The notes: generated by a model from the letters alone, not told the origin. A DNA stretch of 64,000 nucleotides from Haberlea rhodopensis (GCA_907163345.1 CAJQUN010000151.1:806001-870000), one strand, 5' to 3'; shown: positions 1 to 10,750, counted from the first letter of the stretch. Made by a program: numbers and translations.

Positions 1-512
1 TAGCCTAATTAGCTAGCTCATTACCTTTATAAATATATCATTCCATCTAGGGTTAAAAACAACTCCATTCAATACACTGTAATAAGCCGTCATCACGTTA
101 GCACTGGTGCCGAGCTTGTAGATCTGGCCAGGTTGATTGGATTAGAGGATCACTGCCATCAGATTGATTTCACTGTTATCGGTAATTCCTTTTCGTGCAT
201 TTATATTCGATTTGCACTTGTTCTAATATATGAATCAGGCGCGATCTATCCGTCCCTGGGTTAGATCTGTTTATGTTTTATTCCACTGCGTTTGAATCTG
301 ACGTCGGGGTACAGAAACCCAACAATCCCTACTTGAAAGTATTATATGCCGGATTTTTTATTTTGTTAACTCAATTTCCAGTTAGTTGGAATTTGGGACA
401 CCCCTCAACTTTTTCCTTCGTACGTATCAATATGTGTTTGTGTGAGTGTGCTTCCCAAACTATATACAACTTGCTGATTGATTTCAAGGGTGGGTTTATA
501 TTTGTTAATCCA
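1..512 (+). repeat. 5' LTR of element E (first 56 bp missing)
   Basis: Aligns base for base with 9581-10089, with scattered substitutions and small indels. It has a TATA-like TTATAAATATATC at 28-40. The two copies part company after TTAATCCAT (about 512/10089), which sets the LTR end; the terminal CCA there is only a weak match to the canonical CA. Confidence 0.75.
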
Positions 513-648
513 TTGATGAAGTCCTTGAGATTGCTCTAATCCACAGAATGTGGTTACACATATGATGGTGACCATGGAATACATTCTCGACTGCGATTTC
601 TAAATGTTCCTGGTCGATGAGCCTTCGAGAATGGGATACCGATATATG
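513..648 (+). other. 5' interior of element E
   Basis: Unique sequence after the 5' LTR. It runs up to the target duplication of the nested element A1 and resumes at 8453. No ORF of note and no obvious primer-binding site. Confidence 0.55.
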
Positions 649-653
649 CTCGT
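649..653. other. Target-site duplication of A1 (left copy, CTCGT)
   Basis: CTCGT at 649-653 is repeated at 8448-8452, immediately outside the TGAT...ATCA ends of A1. A perfect 5-bp duplication marks a genuine integrase-mediated insertion. Confidence 0.93.
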
Positions 654-1166
654 TGATCGCTTTATTTTTAAACAGAAAATTCTCAGTGTAGCGATTCTTT
701 ACCGCAAGTGCACGGTGTCAAGTTTTAGTATAGTTAAATGAAAGTAAGGGTTGTCGAATCCACAGGGACTAACGTATAAGTACCAAATAAAACTAGTAAA
801 TTATATTTAGTCTACAATTAAAAAGAGGGTATATTAACTACTGCAAAATTATAACTAAAGGACCCAAATAAAATAAGAATAAATAAAATGAATGGGTTCC
901 GGATATGCAAAGGAATTTCGCTCGAGAAATTTATCTCGCTATTCGTTCAACTATGTTATCCTTAAAGATTCGTTTGAATAAGCAATTACCAAACAATTGA
1001 TTCTTAAGGTGAAAGGTTTTCGTTATTATTCAATACACTCTCTCGAGCTGTATAGAAACTAATATCAAATTAGAACAAGTAACTCTCGTTCACTTATTTA
1101 CTAATTCGATATTGCATAAATCTTCAAAACCTCGTTACTCTAAATCTCTCGATTCAAAGTGCTCAC

Positions 1167-1257
1167 GTATGTGATTTTATCACTCGATCTCAATCTTAAA
1201 CATACATCATGAATTAATGTAGCGTATTATAACGTTATCTCTCGATCTCGGTTATAA
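1167..1257 (-). other. Paired RNA hairpins in A1 left LTR
   Basis: In element orientation the first hairpin pairs TTATAAC with GTTATAA (1227-1257) around a loop with GAGATCGAGAGAT. The second pairs GTATG with CATAC (1167-1205) around a loop with GAGATCGAGTGAT. The same pair of structures occurs in the other A and B LTRs with different stem sequences. Confidence 0.6.
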
Positions 1258-1772
1258 CTCACAATATTCAATCAAAGTTAGCTAGGCTTTGATCTTAATA
1301 AGCATTCAATTCATGAACAATAAGTAATCAATTCACTCAAACACAATCGAATCAATAAATCAAACACAATTAACATCAAACTCAATAAAATAAATTTGAT
1401 TTAATTCAAAACAAATCAATGAGATGCTTAATTGTTTCTCAACCTCAAAAACATCCAATGAAAATGAATATCAAATAAATCTGAGTTTAGAAATACGATA
1501 AAAGCTGGAATGAATCCGTGCGTTGCACCGTAGTTTCTTCTCTTGCTCCTTCCTTGCACTACGGAATTGGCTCGCTCAAACTTGGATGAAGAACGGAAGA
1601 AGATAATTTCTCCCCCTTCTTGTTGGCGGCGGCTACTAGGGTTGTAGGGTGATGATAAAAATCGGTCCTCTCCCTCTCTGATATGATATCTTATGGTATG
1701 GAAGAGATACCCTTTTTAAACCACCGAAGATCACGTTAATTTTGGAAAATCATATTTGCAGAAAATCGCGTC

Positions 1773-1948
1773 TCGATCGATCGAAAAGATTTTTCGATCG
1801 ATCGGTGCACTGTTCGCTTCAGCGTTTAAAAGTTTCTGCCTCGATCGATCGATCGAGATTTTCTTCCGATCAATCGACACTTCGAAAAAATTGGTGCTGA
1901 ACTCTCTGCCCTGCTCGATCGATCGGTACATATTCTCGATCGATCGAG
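1773..1948. repeat. CGATCGATCG palindrome array (A1 left LTR)
   Basis: Six palindromic blocks of the form (T)CGATCGATCG(A) arranged as three pairs. Pair members are 8-10 bp apart, with AT-rich spacers such as AAAGATTTT. One block is decayed to CGATCAATCGA. The array lies just upstream of the TATA-like box in element orientation. Confidence 0.9.
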
Positions 1949-2143
1949 ATTTTGCAAAATCTGAATTTTCCACTTTTTCGCCTCGATTTCACCCGTTTTC
2001 TTCAGTTTAGCTCATTTCTACCATTTCCAACCTATTTTCCTGAAACAAGCAAATAAACACAAAAAAACGTAATTTAATCCAGGAAAAAGTACTAAAAATG
2101 GTAAGAAATTACAGCTAAAAACACTTAAAATCTAAGCCTATCA

Positions 2144-3499
2144 ACTCCCCAAACATAGACTTGATCGTCCTCGAGCAAGCAATAAGCTCAAAAAGTAGAG
2201 TCAAACTTAATACTTTCAATGAGTCATATTTACAACTCTAGGTAAAAGCTCAGCAATCCTACTTACACATCAATAAGAGTCATTCAAAGTTCAACGGTGA
2301 AGCGTTTTCTCCTAAGCTAAACAATACATCGCAACATCGGAACGTGCGTGTGTGCTATTGTCAAACATGAGTTATATACATATCTTTTAAGATCAAACTG
2401 TGCTATAAAAACTCAAAGTCAAGATTACTTTGGATTACTCTACAAATTTACTATCCAGCACTTCTCCACTAATGTAATTATTCCCTAGACTTGGATCAGA
2501 AGGTCTTTAAAAGCTTATATCGTTAGGCCTTTTGGTGTCGGCTCCAAAAAAAAGGTAGGATAAATGCAAAGAAGAGAGTATAATAGAATCAGTTCAAAAA
2601 TTTGTTCGCACAATTTTGAGCTTCTCTTCAACTTTTTCTAGCATTGGCCACTTTGGGTCTTATTTGAATGTTTTCATTTTTTTTTCAAGGCTTTTCTCTA
2701 CATCTTTTCTTATTACTCATTCTTTTGTTCATTTTTTTTTTTTCACAATGAACTCATCTACATATAACAATTCAGTGCAATGAATGAGATTCATTATACT
2801 CCCTTAGGGGCGGATAAATTTTTTTTCTTTAGGCTCAATCCAAGTTGGGTATAATAAGTTAGCCAAAAATGTCGAATGGGGGTCTAATTATATGCAATGC
2901 ATATACCATTCTTTTTCAATAAGGCTCAAGAGGGGACACTAAGGAATGATATAGACAAGGTAAACTTGAAAGGCACAAACGGTCCAAAGATCGCCTAAAA
3001 CATCTCCAAGTTCCTAATTATAAAATTTCGCCTCAAAGTGCTTTCAAATAAATTGTAGAGTTTTCTAAGATGCTCAAGACTAATCATAGTTAACACAAGT
3101 TTTCACTTTATTCAATACATACTTCACTCAATCATGACTCAAAACGTGCTCAAATTATTCCTCAATTTTGACATAAGCTCAACAAAGGATATATACAAAC
3201 AAGTAAAACATTTTCATGACTCCTATCTGGATGAGGATTAATTTCATCATGTATTACCGTTGCAAATCCAACTCATCATTTCTCAAGTATTGACTCATTA
3301 TCTAAAAAATTTTTGTTGATAGTGCTCAAGGATGAATTAGTCTCAAAAAGTGCAGTCATGCAAGGAAATAAACAAGACAAGTAACAGAAATGCAAAAGCT
3401 ACAAATATAAACAAACCCCCCCAAACTTAATATGTGCATTGCCCTCAATGTACAAGACAATTAAGCGTAGAGGCAAAACACATACCATGACGACGATCG
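2144..3499 (-). other. Non-coding 3' tail of A1 with two polypurine tracts
   Basis: About 1.36 kb with no ORF between ORF2 and the 3' LTR. At the LTR edge (2144-2156) the complement reads GTTTGGGGAGT, the 3' polypurine tract. A second, similar tract sits just after ORF2 (complement of 3416-3430, TAAGTTTGGGGGGG). The region between them is alignable with the equivalent region of family B although the LTRs and coding parts have diverged. Confidence 0.75.
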
Positions 3500-3514
3500 T
3501 CACTGATCGTCGTC
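3489..3514. other. 10-bp inverted repeat around the ORF2 stop codon (A1)
   Basis: GACGACGATC pairs with GATCGTCGTC across a 6-base loop that contains the ORF2 stop codon. The same perfect structure is kept in A3 (36814-36839). Confidence 0.7.
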
Positions 3515-4750
3515 CTCATCATGCTCCGGAGGGGGGAATGGGTAGTGATGCTGCTCACCCTGATATGGTGGAAATGGTGGGTAATCAGCAGGTGGGGGTG
3601 CATGCGGCTAGTATGGTGGGAAGTATGGTTCTGGCGGGAACTGGAATCCTGGGAAGCCCTGGGCCATGGCAGTGTTCCATGCACTCTGGTACTGCATGAA
3701 CTCCATATGACGCTGAGCTACCTGCTCATGGTCCATCTGCAATGCTCTCTGTATGCTATGTATGTCTCGCTGCATGCTATGGATGCTCTGCTGCTCCAGG
3801 CGAATGTCTTGGAGATCCCTGTGAAAGGAGTCCAAAGTGATGCGTGTACGCTCTGCAGCAGAGGATGATGATGCTCCAGCATGTCCGGTGTCCGAGGGTC
3901 GGGGCTCAGCTCTTCTGCGGCCTGTAGGGGGCGGTGGACCATCAACAACAATCGGGATCTTTGGTGGCAGTAACTCCTCGTCTTCCCCCCATTGCACTCC
4001 GCATCTCTGACATAAAGCAGTGATGGTGGATGGAAACGGCAGTGCGGAGGTAGGTGGGCTGCTACCAATCTCATGGATGTGATCACTAATAATCTCACCC
4101 AGATCCACATCCTGCCCTGTGAGAATGGCAAATACCAGGGCCGCTCTGTCTTTTGTCACTTCAGAAGTGTGGGTCGAAGGCATGACCCGTGAGGCGACAA
4201 ATGAGAACCATGCTTGGGCCTCTGGTGTCAAATGCTTCTTGAGAACCACCTATGGCTCTCCCTTATCATTCCGCTGCCAATCTTTTCCCGGCATGCCAAT
4301 AACTTCAAGTACCTCATCATAATTGATCGTACTCTTTCGGAAGAATTGGTACGCACAGTTATGTATGAATGGCATCCGGTAGATATTATTGATTGCTGCC
4401 CGATCCACAAGTACATCCTTCCCTCGGACAAAAACATTCGCTCTGTGGCCTCGTGGGATAACTCGGAGATTCGTGTAGAATTCTCTTACCAGTGGAACCA
4501 CAACATCAATCGGTGTTTGAATAAACTGAAATCAACCTCGTCGCCTAACTGCCCTTATGACCGGACATTCAATCTTGTCTAAACTCATGCCCCTTTCACT
4601 TGAGGGGTTTCTTGTGATAACTGGAAAACAACTCAGCTGCTGTGGCATTTTCAAACTTCTGTTGTCATACTCTGGCTCAGAAGTGGTGGCCTCCGTCTGT
4701 TTTTGCTTCTGTGCGGCCTCTGCCTGCTTTGCCTTCTTTCTTGGAGCCAT
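3500..4750 (-). pseudogene. ORF2 of A1, PF20167-like plant transposon protein, three nonsense changes
   Basis: One frame runs from an ATG at 4750 (start MAPRKKAKQAEAAQ) to a TGA at 3500-3502, about 416 codons, broken by premature stops near 4532, 4250 and 3608. Comparison with the A3 copy shows the intact codons were TGG, CAG and CAG; all three losses fit C-to-T change on one strand or the other. Visible parts are a basic Lys/Gln-rich N-terminus, a central block with REFYTNL and a later LTPEAQAWF segment, a long polar helix rich in Met/Gln, and a Pro/Tyr-rich tail. It resembles the uncharacterised PF20167 family found in Athila-like elements; its role is unknown. Confidence 0.72.
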
Positions 4751-5549
4751 TGTCTTGCTAAGTTGTTCTCAATTAATTAGCTTAACTGCACATAAACACC
4801 GCACCCAAAATACAGCAATACCAACACCCGCAACACAACAACAATTCCCCCAAACTTTGATTCTTCTCAACCCAATTCAACTACCACAAAGAAATTTCAC
4901 CAAAGGATGAAAATATATGAAATTGAAAACCAATTACCAATAAAAAATCTGAACTTTGATGAATTTGGCACTTGGGGTGGACTTCTCTTTTGGATGCAAT
5001 TCTACCCAATTCAGCATGCAATTCTTCAGATCTGCAATTAAAATCTCATCAGAATAATTCTTACTTCAAAGATTTGAAGAAATTTGGAAACTTGGAGAGA
5101 AATTGGATGAGAAATTGGATGAGCATGCGTTTTGTTTCTGCGTTGGAGAGGAGAGGAAAAATTTATGTTGTGCAGAATGCTCTTCGATGCCCTATAATTT
5201 TTCAAAATTTTCTACTGATCGATCGATCGAGAAAATTTTTCGATCGATCGATCGAGGCAGTGAACCTCTGGGTCATTTAAAATTTTTGGGCGATCGATCG
5301 AGAATAAATTTCGATCGATCGCCAGCACCGAAAGACAAAAATTGAATTTTTCAAAAAAATTTCTCTCGGATTGCTTCGCCTACATCTTTCTTGCTTTTAC
5401 ACATGCACAAAATTGCACGGATTCATTCTCGGGACATCTAAAAACTAAAAACAACCAAACTAAAATTAAGAACTAAAAACAAAAGCTCGAGGAAAGAAAA
5501 GAAAGTTCTTAATTTATAGTCCCAAGCTGGACTCTCACCTCCTCGTCTG
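4751..5549 (-). promoter_or_regulatory. gag-ORF2 intergenic region of A1 with array and possible promoter
   Basis: In element orientation it holds, in order, the stop of gag, a palindrome array (5322 to 5217), a TATA-like ATTATAGGG, and a possible intron from GTAATTGG (about 4937) to TGTGCAG (4786), then the ORF2 ATG at 4750. This order copies the LTR layout (array, then TATA-like box), suggesting a second promoter for ORF2. That is inference; no transcript evidence is available here. Confidence 0.4.
5217..5322. repeat. CGATCGATCG palindrome array (A1 internal)
   Basis: Two pairs of palindromic blocks: the first is CGATCGATCGA, spacer GAAAATTTTT, then CGATCGATCGATCGAG followed by GGCAGTGA; the second pair is at 5291-5322 with spacer AGAATAAATTT. 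Same design as the LTR arrays but outside the LTR. Confidence 0.9.
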
Positions 5550-6764
5550 TTAACTTGATTGCTCCTTTGGATTCTTCACAGAATCACTCGGGAGCGTACC
5601 TTGCGTCCTTCCAGAAATTAACATGGCCAGCTGCCCTATCTGCACTTCCAGGTTCTTAATCGATGCATCCTGATTCTGCATCCTCACCTCAGTCGACGAA
5701 ATCAATTTCGCCATCATCTCCTCCATACTCGGTTTTTGTGTGAACCCCGGCTGTGGTTGTGGATTCAACACATTCTCTTGGTTTGACCACCTCAGATTTG
5801 GGTGGTTCCTCCACGGTTGGTTATAATTCGAATATGGATTGTTCTGCTGCCTGTTCCCTACGAAATTCACAGCTTCAGTAGATTGGTTAAATTGGTTACC
5901 TGCCTGGCACTCAATGCTTTCTATCTTCCGGTTCATAGCTTCCAACTGAGCCGAAATAGCAGTAATCTCATCCACTTGATGGACTCTCATTGGTTTCTGT
6001 GGCGTGTTCCTTTCTGATTGCCCCTGATAGCTATTGGACGCCATTTCCTCCAATAAGTCATACGCTTCTTCCGGTGTCTTCCGCATTATCGATCCCCCAG
6101 ATGCTGCATCTATCATAGATTGGTTAGCAGAAAACAAACCATTGTAGAAAGTCTGTACCTGCAGCCAGATGGGTAGACCCTGATGTGGGCATCTCCTCAA
6201 TAAATCTTTGAAACGATCCCACGCCTCGTATAAACTCTCGGGATCGAATTGCCCGAACGTAGTGATATCGTTCCGCATCTTTGCCGTCTTGGAGGGAGGA
6301 AAGTACTTCGATAAGAAAGCTTTTGTCATCCCTTCCCATGTTGTAATTGATCCTGCAGGTAAAGAACTCAACCAGGATTTAGCTTTGTCTCTCAATGAAA
6401 AAGGGAAGAGCCTTAACCTGATGGCGTCGTCGGAGAAGCCATTATGTTTAAACGTGTCACAGATCTCCAAGAAGTTGGAGATTTGAGTGTTTGGATCGTC
6501 CGTGGCAGCTCCCCCAAACATTACAGAGTGCTGTATCATTTGGATAATTGCAGGCTTGATCTCGAAGTTATTCGCCTGGATTGTTGGCCTAGTGATGCTG
6601 GATAAAGATCCATGAAACGCTGGCTGTGCAAAATCCATCATCGATCTCGGGTTCTGTGCTTCGTTATTGTCGGCCATTGCTCGAGCTTCTCGTAGTCTTC
6701 TAAGTAAAGTCCTCTCTATTTCAGGATCAAATGGCCCAAGAATGGGCTCCTCTTTTCTGAGCAT
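5550..6764 (-). CDS. gag: Gag of A1 (Athila-type, zinc knuckle deleted)
   Basis: An uninterrupted 404-residue ORF. It resembles the Ty3/gypsy Gag family (Retrotrans_gag): the N-terminal half has the Athila-like stretch QPAFHGSLSS (about residues 48-57), and the core has DAIRLRLFPFSL, KAKSWLSSL, FLSKYFPPSKT, YEAWDRFKDLLRRCP and QTFYNGL. The C-terminal third is Gln/Asn-rich. Compared with the A3 copy it lacks about 24 residues that carry the CX2CX3HX4C nucleic-acid-binding knuckle, so packaging of RNA by this protein is doubtful. Gag forms the virus-like particle. ATG at 6762-6764 follows the PBS by about 170 bases, with no other candidate start between. Confidence 0.93.
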   Translation of the reverse strand: MLRKEEPILGPFDPEIERTLLRRLREARAMADNNEAQNPRSMMDFAQPAFHGSLSSITRPTIQANNFEIKPAIIQMIQHSVMFGGAATDDPNTQISNFLEICDTFKHNGFSDDAIRLRLFPFSLRDKAKSWLSSLPAGSITTWEGMTKAFLSKYFPPSKTAKMRNDITTFGQFDPESLYEAWDRFKDLLRRCPHQGLPIWLQVQTFYNGLFSANQSMIDAASGGSIMRKTPEEAYDLLEEMASNSYQGQSERNTPQKPMRVHQVDEITAISAQLEAMNRKIESIECQAGNQFNQSTEAVNFVGNRQQNNPYSNYNQPWRNHPNLRWSNQENVLNPQPQPGFTQKPSMEEMMAKLISSTEVRMQNQDASIKNLEVQIGQLAMLISGRTQGTLPSDSVKNPKEQSS

Positions 6765-6957
6765 GCACTAGAGAAATGGTTCCTGTACTGAATCAGACAA
6801 AAGGAGACAACAACAAAAATACAAAATCAAACACAAGAACAACTAACTAAAACGAAAAAGAAAAATAAAAACGAAATAATACAAATTGCCTAAATTACAA
6901 TTAACTAATCTCGTATGATATTATACGGATTAGTCCCCGGCAACGGCGCCAAAAACT
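6765..6957 (-). other. A1 leader between PBS and gag
   Basis: Short AT-rich untranslated leader of the element's RNA, with the primer-binding site at its 5' end. No ORF. Confidence 0.8.
6934..6951 (-). other. Primer-binding site, tRNA-Asp (A1)
   Basis: The plus strand reads TCCCCGGCAACGGCGCCA, the 3' end of plant tRNA-Asp(GUC) including CCA, so the element RNA carries its complement, TGGCGCCGTTGCCGGGGA. It lies 6 bases inside the LTR edge. tRNA-Asp priming is established for Athila/Tat elements. Confidence 0.93.
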
Positions 6958-8447
6958 TGATCGCTAAATTTTTAAACAGAAACTTCTCAGTGTAGCGATT
7001 CTTTACCGCAAGTGCACGGTGTCAAGTTTTAGTATAGTTAAATGAAAGTAAGGGTTGTCGAATCCAGAGGGACTAACGTATAAGTACCAAATAAAACTAG
7101 TAAAATTATATTTAGCCTACAATTAAAAAGAGGGTATATTAACTACTGCAAAATTATAACTAAAGGACCCAAATAAAATAAGAATAAATAAAATAAATGG
7201 GTTCCGGATATGCAAAGGAATGTCGCTCGAGAAATTTATCTCGCTCTTCGTTCAACTATGTTATCTTTAAAGATTCGTTTGAATAACCAATTACCAAACA
7301 ATTGATTCTTAAGGTGAAATGTTTTCGTTATTATTCAATACACTCTCTCGAGCTGTATAGGAACTAATATCAAATTAGAACAAGTAACTCTCGTTCACTT
7401 ATTTACTAATTCGATATTGCATAAATCTTCAAAACCTCGTTACTCTAAATCTCTCGATTCAAAGTGCTCACGTATGTGATTTTATCTCTCGATCTCAATC
7501 TTAAACATACATCATGAATTAATGTAGCGTATTATAACGTTATCTCTCGATCTCGGTTATAACTCACAATATTCAATCAAAGTTAGCTAGGCTTTGATCT
7601 TAATAAGCATTCAATTCATGAACAATAAGTAATCAATTCACTCAAACACAATCGAATCAATAAATCAAACACAATTAACATCAAACTCAATAAAATAAAC
7701 TTGATTTAATTCAAAACAAATCAATGAGATGCTTAATTGTTTCTCAACCTCAAAAACATCCAATGAAAATGAATATCAAATAAATCTGAGTTTAGAAATA
7801 CGATAAAAGCTGGAATGAATCCGCGCGTTGCACGTAGTTTCTTCTCTTGCTCCTTCCTTGCACTCCGGAATTGGCTCGCTCAAACTTGGATGAAGAACGG
7901 AAAAATATGATTTCTCCTCCTTCTTGTTGGCGGCGGCTACTAGGGTTGTAGGGTGATGATAAAAATCGGTCATCTCCCTCTCTGATATGATATTTTATGG
8001 TATGGAAGAGATACCCTTTTTAAACCACCGAAGATCACGTTAATTTTGGAAAATCAGATTTGCAGAAAATCGCGTCTCGATCGATCGAAAAGATTTTTCG
8101 ATCGATCGGTGCACTGTTCGCTTCAGCGTTTAAAAGTTTCTGCCTCGATCGATCGATCGAGATTTTCTTCCGATCGATCGACACTTCGAAAAAATTGGTG
8201 CTGAACTCTCTGCCCGGCTCGATCGATCGGTACATATTCTCGATCGATCGAGATTTTGCAAAATCTGAATTTTCCACTTTTTCGCCTCGATTTCACCCGT
8301 TTTCTTCAGTTTAGCTCATTTCTACCATTTCCAACCAATTTTCCTGAAACAAGCAAATAAACAACAAAAAGCGTAATTTCATCCAGGAAAAAGTACTAAA
8401 AATGGTAAGAAATTACAGCTAAAAACGCTTAAAATCTAAGCCTATCA
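6958..8447 (-). repeat. 5' LTR of A1
   Basis: Mate of 654-2143 with the same ends and nearly the same sequence. It carries its own palindrome array (8077-8252), TATA-like box (complement of 8014-8024) and hairpin pair (about 7469-7560). The CTCGT duplication follows at 8448. Confidence 0.94.
8077..8252. repeat. CGATCGATCG palindrome array (A1 right LTR)
   Basis: Same six-block, three-pair layout as in the left LTR. The block that has decayed to CGATCAATCGA there is intact here (CGATCGATCGA), so the array was complete at insertion. Confidence 0.9.
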
Positions 8448-8452
8448 CTCGT
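8448..8452. other. Target-site duplication of A1 (right copy, CTCGT)
   Basis: Perfect copy of 649-653. Confidence 0.93.
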
Positions 8453-9524
8453 CAGAGACTGGTATTCATGATGTGTCTAGTGTAGTGCGCCGCGTTTCAT
8501 TGGCGTTGGCTTGGAGAAGTCAGCCCACATGAATAGGTGCTCATTAGGAATGAGTTCACTGAACGACCCTACTCGGAATTCTATAAGTGGTTACCATTTG
8601 TCGAGTATAGAATTTCTAGTCATAGTTGTGCACCATTACTCCTCATGACCTGAGGCGTCATTGAGGTCTTGATAGATAGATGTATACTTTGATTTAAAGA
8701 CTGGTGACATGTGGGTCATAAAGTTGTTATTTTTGGTATGCAGTGATGATGTCAGAGACCTATGATTGTCGTTGGGGATTCACCACTGGTCTTGATGAAC
8801 CAGGATGTCCTATGTGTTTTTCTGTATATGATTCAAGAAATCTCTGGCCAGAGTGGGTAGTGATTGTGAAAAAAGAGTTTTCATATACGCACACAATGAA
8901 TCATATAACGTAAAACAAATACATAATTATTGAAATCATAAGGGGCCTCGACCAACCAATACCCTAGATTCAATCGGGACATATTGAGTGAAAGGAATGT
9001 ATTGCACGCTAACTATGGCTGACAGGTTCTCATACGTTGCTAGTCATTTATATCTAGGTCTTCGTGAACCTAGATGCTAGGCGCTACCCATAATCGGTAG
9101 GTTGTTGCTGGAATTATATTTCCATCATTGTCTATTAAATGAGTTTAATTGACAATGGTGCATTCAGGGTAAGCCCAAAGAAGTTGTTTGACTTCTAAAA
9201 TCACAAAGGTTGTGATCCTACTGCTATGATACACTTGAGCCTCGCTGGGTCACAATCAACCGGCTGCCGATCTATCGGTGAGAATTGAGACTTAAATGTT
9301 AAGTGCTCAAATTGAGTGATTAAGAAGGGATGAATTTAATTTTTGAAAGCTCCTCACTTTAGTGGAGTTTCTATTTTTGAAAATGTTTCATCTATAGAGA
9401 GTTCTAAAAAATAAATCATTTGATATATTTATGTCTCATAATTATGTACATTGGTTGTAAATCAAGTTGTTCAATTGGATGATGTGTTCATTGTTTTGTG
9501 TTGGCTTTTGGGCAAGTGGGAGAT
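8453..9524 (+). other. 3' interior of element E
   Basis: About 1.07 kb without coding potential, ending in the purine-rich tract at 9511-9524 that abuts the 3' LTR. The lack of any pol remnant in a complete 3' half is why E is called non-coding. Confidence 0.6.
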
Positions 9525-10089
9525 TGTTAGCACAAAATACCCTACAAGCCAAATGCTGGCTCGATGGGCTATATGTACCCTAGCCTAATTAGCTAGCTCA
9601 TTACCTCTATAAATATATCATTCCATCTAGGGTTAAAAACAACTCCATTCAATACACTCTAATAAGCCGTCATCACGCTAGCACTGGTGCCGAGCTTGTA
9701 GATCTGGCCAGGTTGATTGGATTAGAGGATCACTGCCATCAGATTGATTTCACAATTATCGGTAATTCCTTTTCGTTCATTTATATTCGATTTGCACTTG
9801 TTCTAATATATGAATCAGGCGCGATCTATTCGTCCCCGGGTTAGATCTGTTTATGTTTTATTCCACTGCGTTTGAATCTGACGTCGGGTACAGAAACCCA
9901 ACAATCCCTACTTGAAAGTATTATATGCCGGATTTTTTATTTTGTTAACTCAACCAGTTAGTTGGAATTTGGGACACCCCTCAACTTTTTCCTTCGTACG
10001 TATCAATTTGTGTGTGTGTGAGTGTGCTTCCCAAACTATATACAACTTGCTGATTGATTTCACGGGTTGGCTTTATATTTGTTAATCCA
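9525..10089 (+). repeat. 3' LTR of element E
   Basis: Starts TGTTAGCACA after the polypurine tract. TATA-like CTATAAATATATC lies at 9608-9620. Sequence equivalent to the 5' LTR stops at about 10089, beyond which unrelated sequence begins. Confidence 0.78.
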
Positions 10090-10750
10090 TACTCCAACTT
10101 TTCTTTGTATACGTACTTTTTATCCATTTCCAAATTCTATATATTCTTTGAATTTACTTCGTAATATATTCCATATGTAGTCATTATTTAGATATAGTTA
10201 CTCGATACTTGACTCATTCCATTGAAAATATTTCCGAAAAAAGTACAATTTTTTGGTCATATATATTTTTCTCCTTGTGATTTTGATTTTTTTGTAGCTA
10301 AAATTTTAGCTTTTATCCGCTATCTTTGCTATTTTTTTACAAATTTAATCATTTTGCATATGCGATGCCAATGTGATACTGCATGGCACCAACATGATAT
10401 TGATGTGGCAGACATGTGCAGTGCCACATCATCACTCTCGCGAAAAGAAATAAAAATTTAATAAAGAGGACTGATATTAAATTTTGATAATATAGAAGAC
10501 AGATATCGTAAAAATACAAATAAAAAGAACAAAAATTGCGTTTTCCAAAATTTTTATGCTGGGAATTAGAAAAGATCCTAGACTTCGTTAACTTGAGCAA
10601 CATGATCTAGAAATGGTGTCTATGTGTATAGAATGCTTGTATGCAATATATGTTGTTTACTGTTTATTTAATTAGATAGATTGAATCAGTCTAAACAATC
10701 GCTGATATAAGTTACACTTAAATATAGAAAAATAATAGAACTTACAGTAA
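10090..10750. other. AT-rich spacer with a small hairpin; no gene seen
   Basis: No coding similarity. It contains a perfect 10-bp inverted repeat, TGATGTGGCA/TGCCACATCA (10401-10431). The AT-rich flanks of this (about 10250-10560) are vaguely mirror-like, as in MITE-type repeats, but I could not define terminal repeats or a target duplication. Confidence 0.35.

Larger units (their letters stand above)
654..2143 (-). repeat. 3' LTR of A1
   Basis: Starts TGATCGCT and ends CCTATCA on the plus strand, so in element orientation it reads TGATAGG...AGCGATCA with short inverted ends. It contains the palindrome array (1773-1948), a TATA-like TTTAAAAAGGG (complement of 1710-1720) and the two-hairpin element (1167-1257). 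Confidence 0.93.
654..8447 (-). mobile_element. Element A1: full-length Athila-type retrotransposon without pol
   Basis: Two 1,490-bp LTRs (654-2143 and 6958-8447) flank an interior with, in element order: PBS matching tRNA-Asp, gag (6764 to 5550), a palindrome-array intergenic region, a broken ORF2 (4750 to 3500), a long non-coding tail and a polypurine tract. There is no protease, reverse transcriptase, RNase H or integrase, so it depended on another element. By eye the LTRs differ at about 35 positions (about 2%), which implies a fairly recent insertion. It sits inside element E. Confidence 0.95.
1..10089 (+). mobile_element. Element E: coding-free LTR retrotransposon, interrupted by A1
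   Basis: Two direct repeats of about 510-565 bp (1-512 and 9525-10089) flank a short interior (513-648 plus 8453-9524, about 1.2 kb once the nested A1 is removed). The 3' LTR starts TGTTAGCACA directly after the purine-rich tract GGGCAAGTGGGAGAT, an arrangement typical of Copia elements. I see no gag or pol similarity in any frame of the interior, so this is a non-autonomous TRIM/LARD-type element. The first 56 bases of the 5' LTR lie outside the window. No primer-binding site could be recognised next to 513, and superfamily assignment rests only on the termini. Confidence 0.72.

Noticed and set aside
1731..2010. ORFs whose translation repeats SIDRS/DRSIE, here and at about ten other places on both strands
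   Set aside because: They are translations of the CGATCGATCG arrays, open on both strands because the DNA is palindromic. They start and stop at different places in each copy and cover LTR control regions.
3445..3868. Several ORFs opposite or out of frame with ORF2 of family A (also 36463-36889)
   Set aside because: Shadows of the GC-richer ORF2 region; one frame explains both A1 and A3, the others are composition effects.
6931..6951. tRNA-Asp gene fragment (TCCCCGGCAACGGCGCCA)
   Set aside because: Only the 3' 18 bases match, next to an LTR edge in each element; this is the primer-binding site, not a tRNA gene.
10222..10603. Overlapping ORFs and a MITE-like inverted structure
   Set aside because: The ORFs show no protein similarity or codon pattern. 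Apart from a 10-bp central hairpin I could not define terminal inverted repeats or a target duplication.
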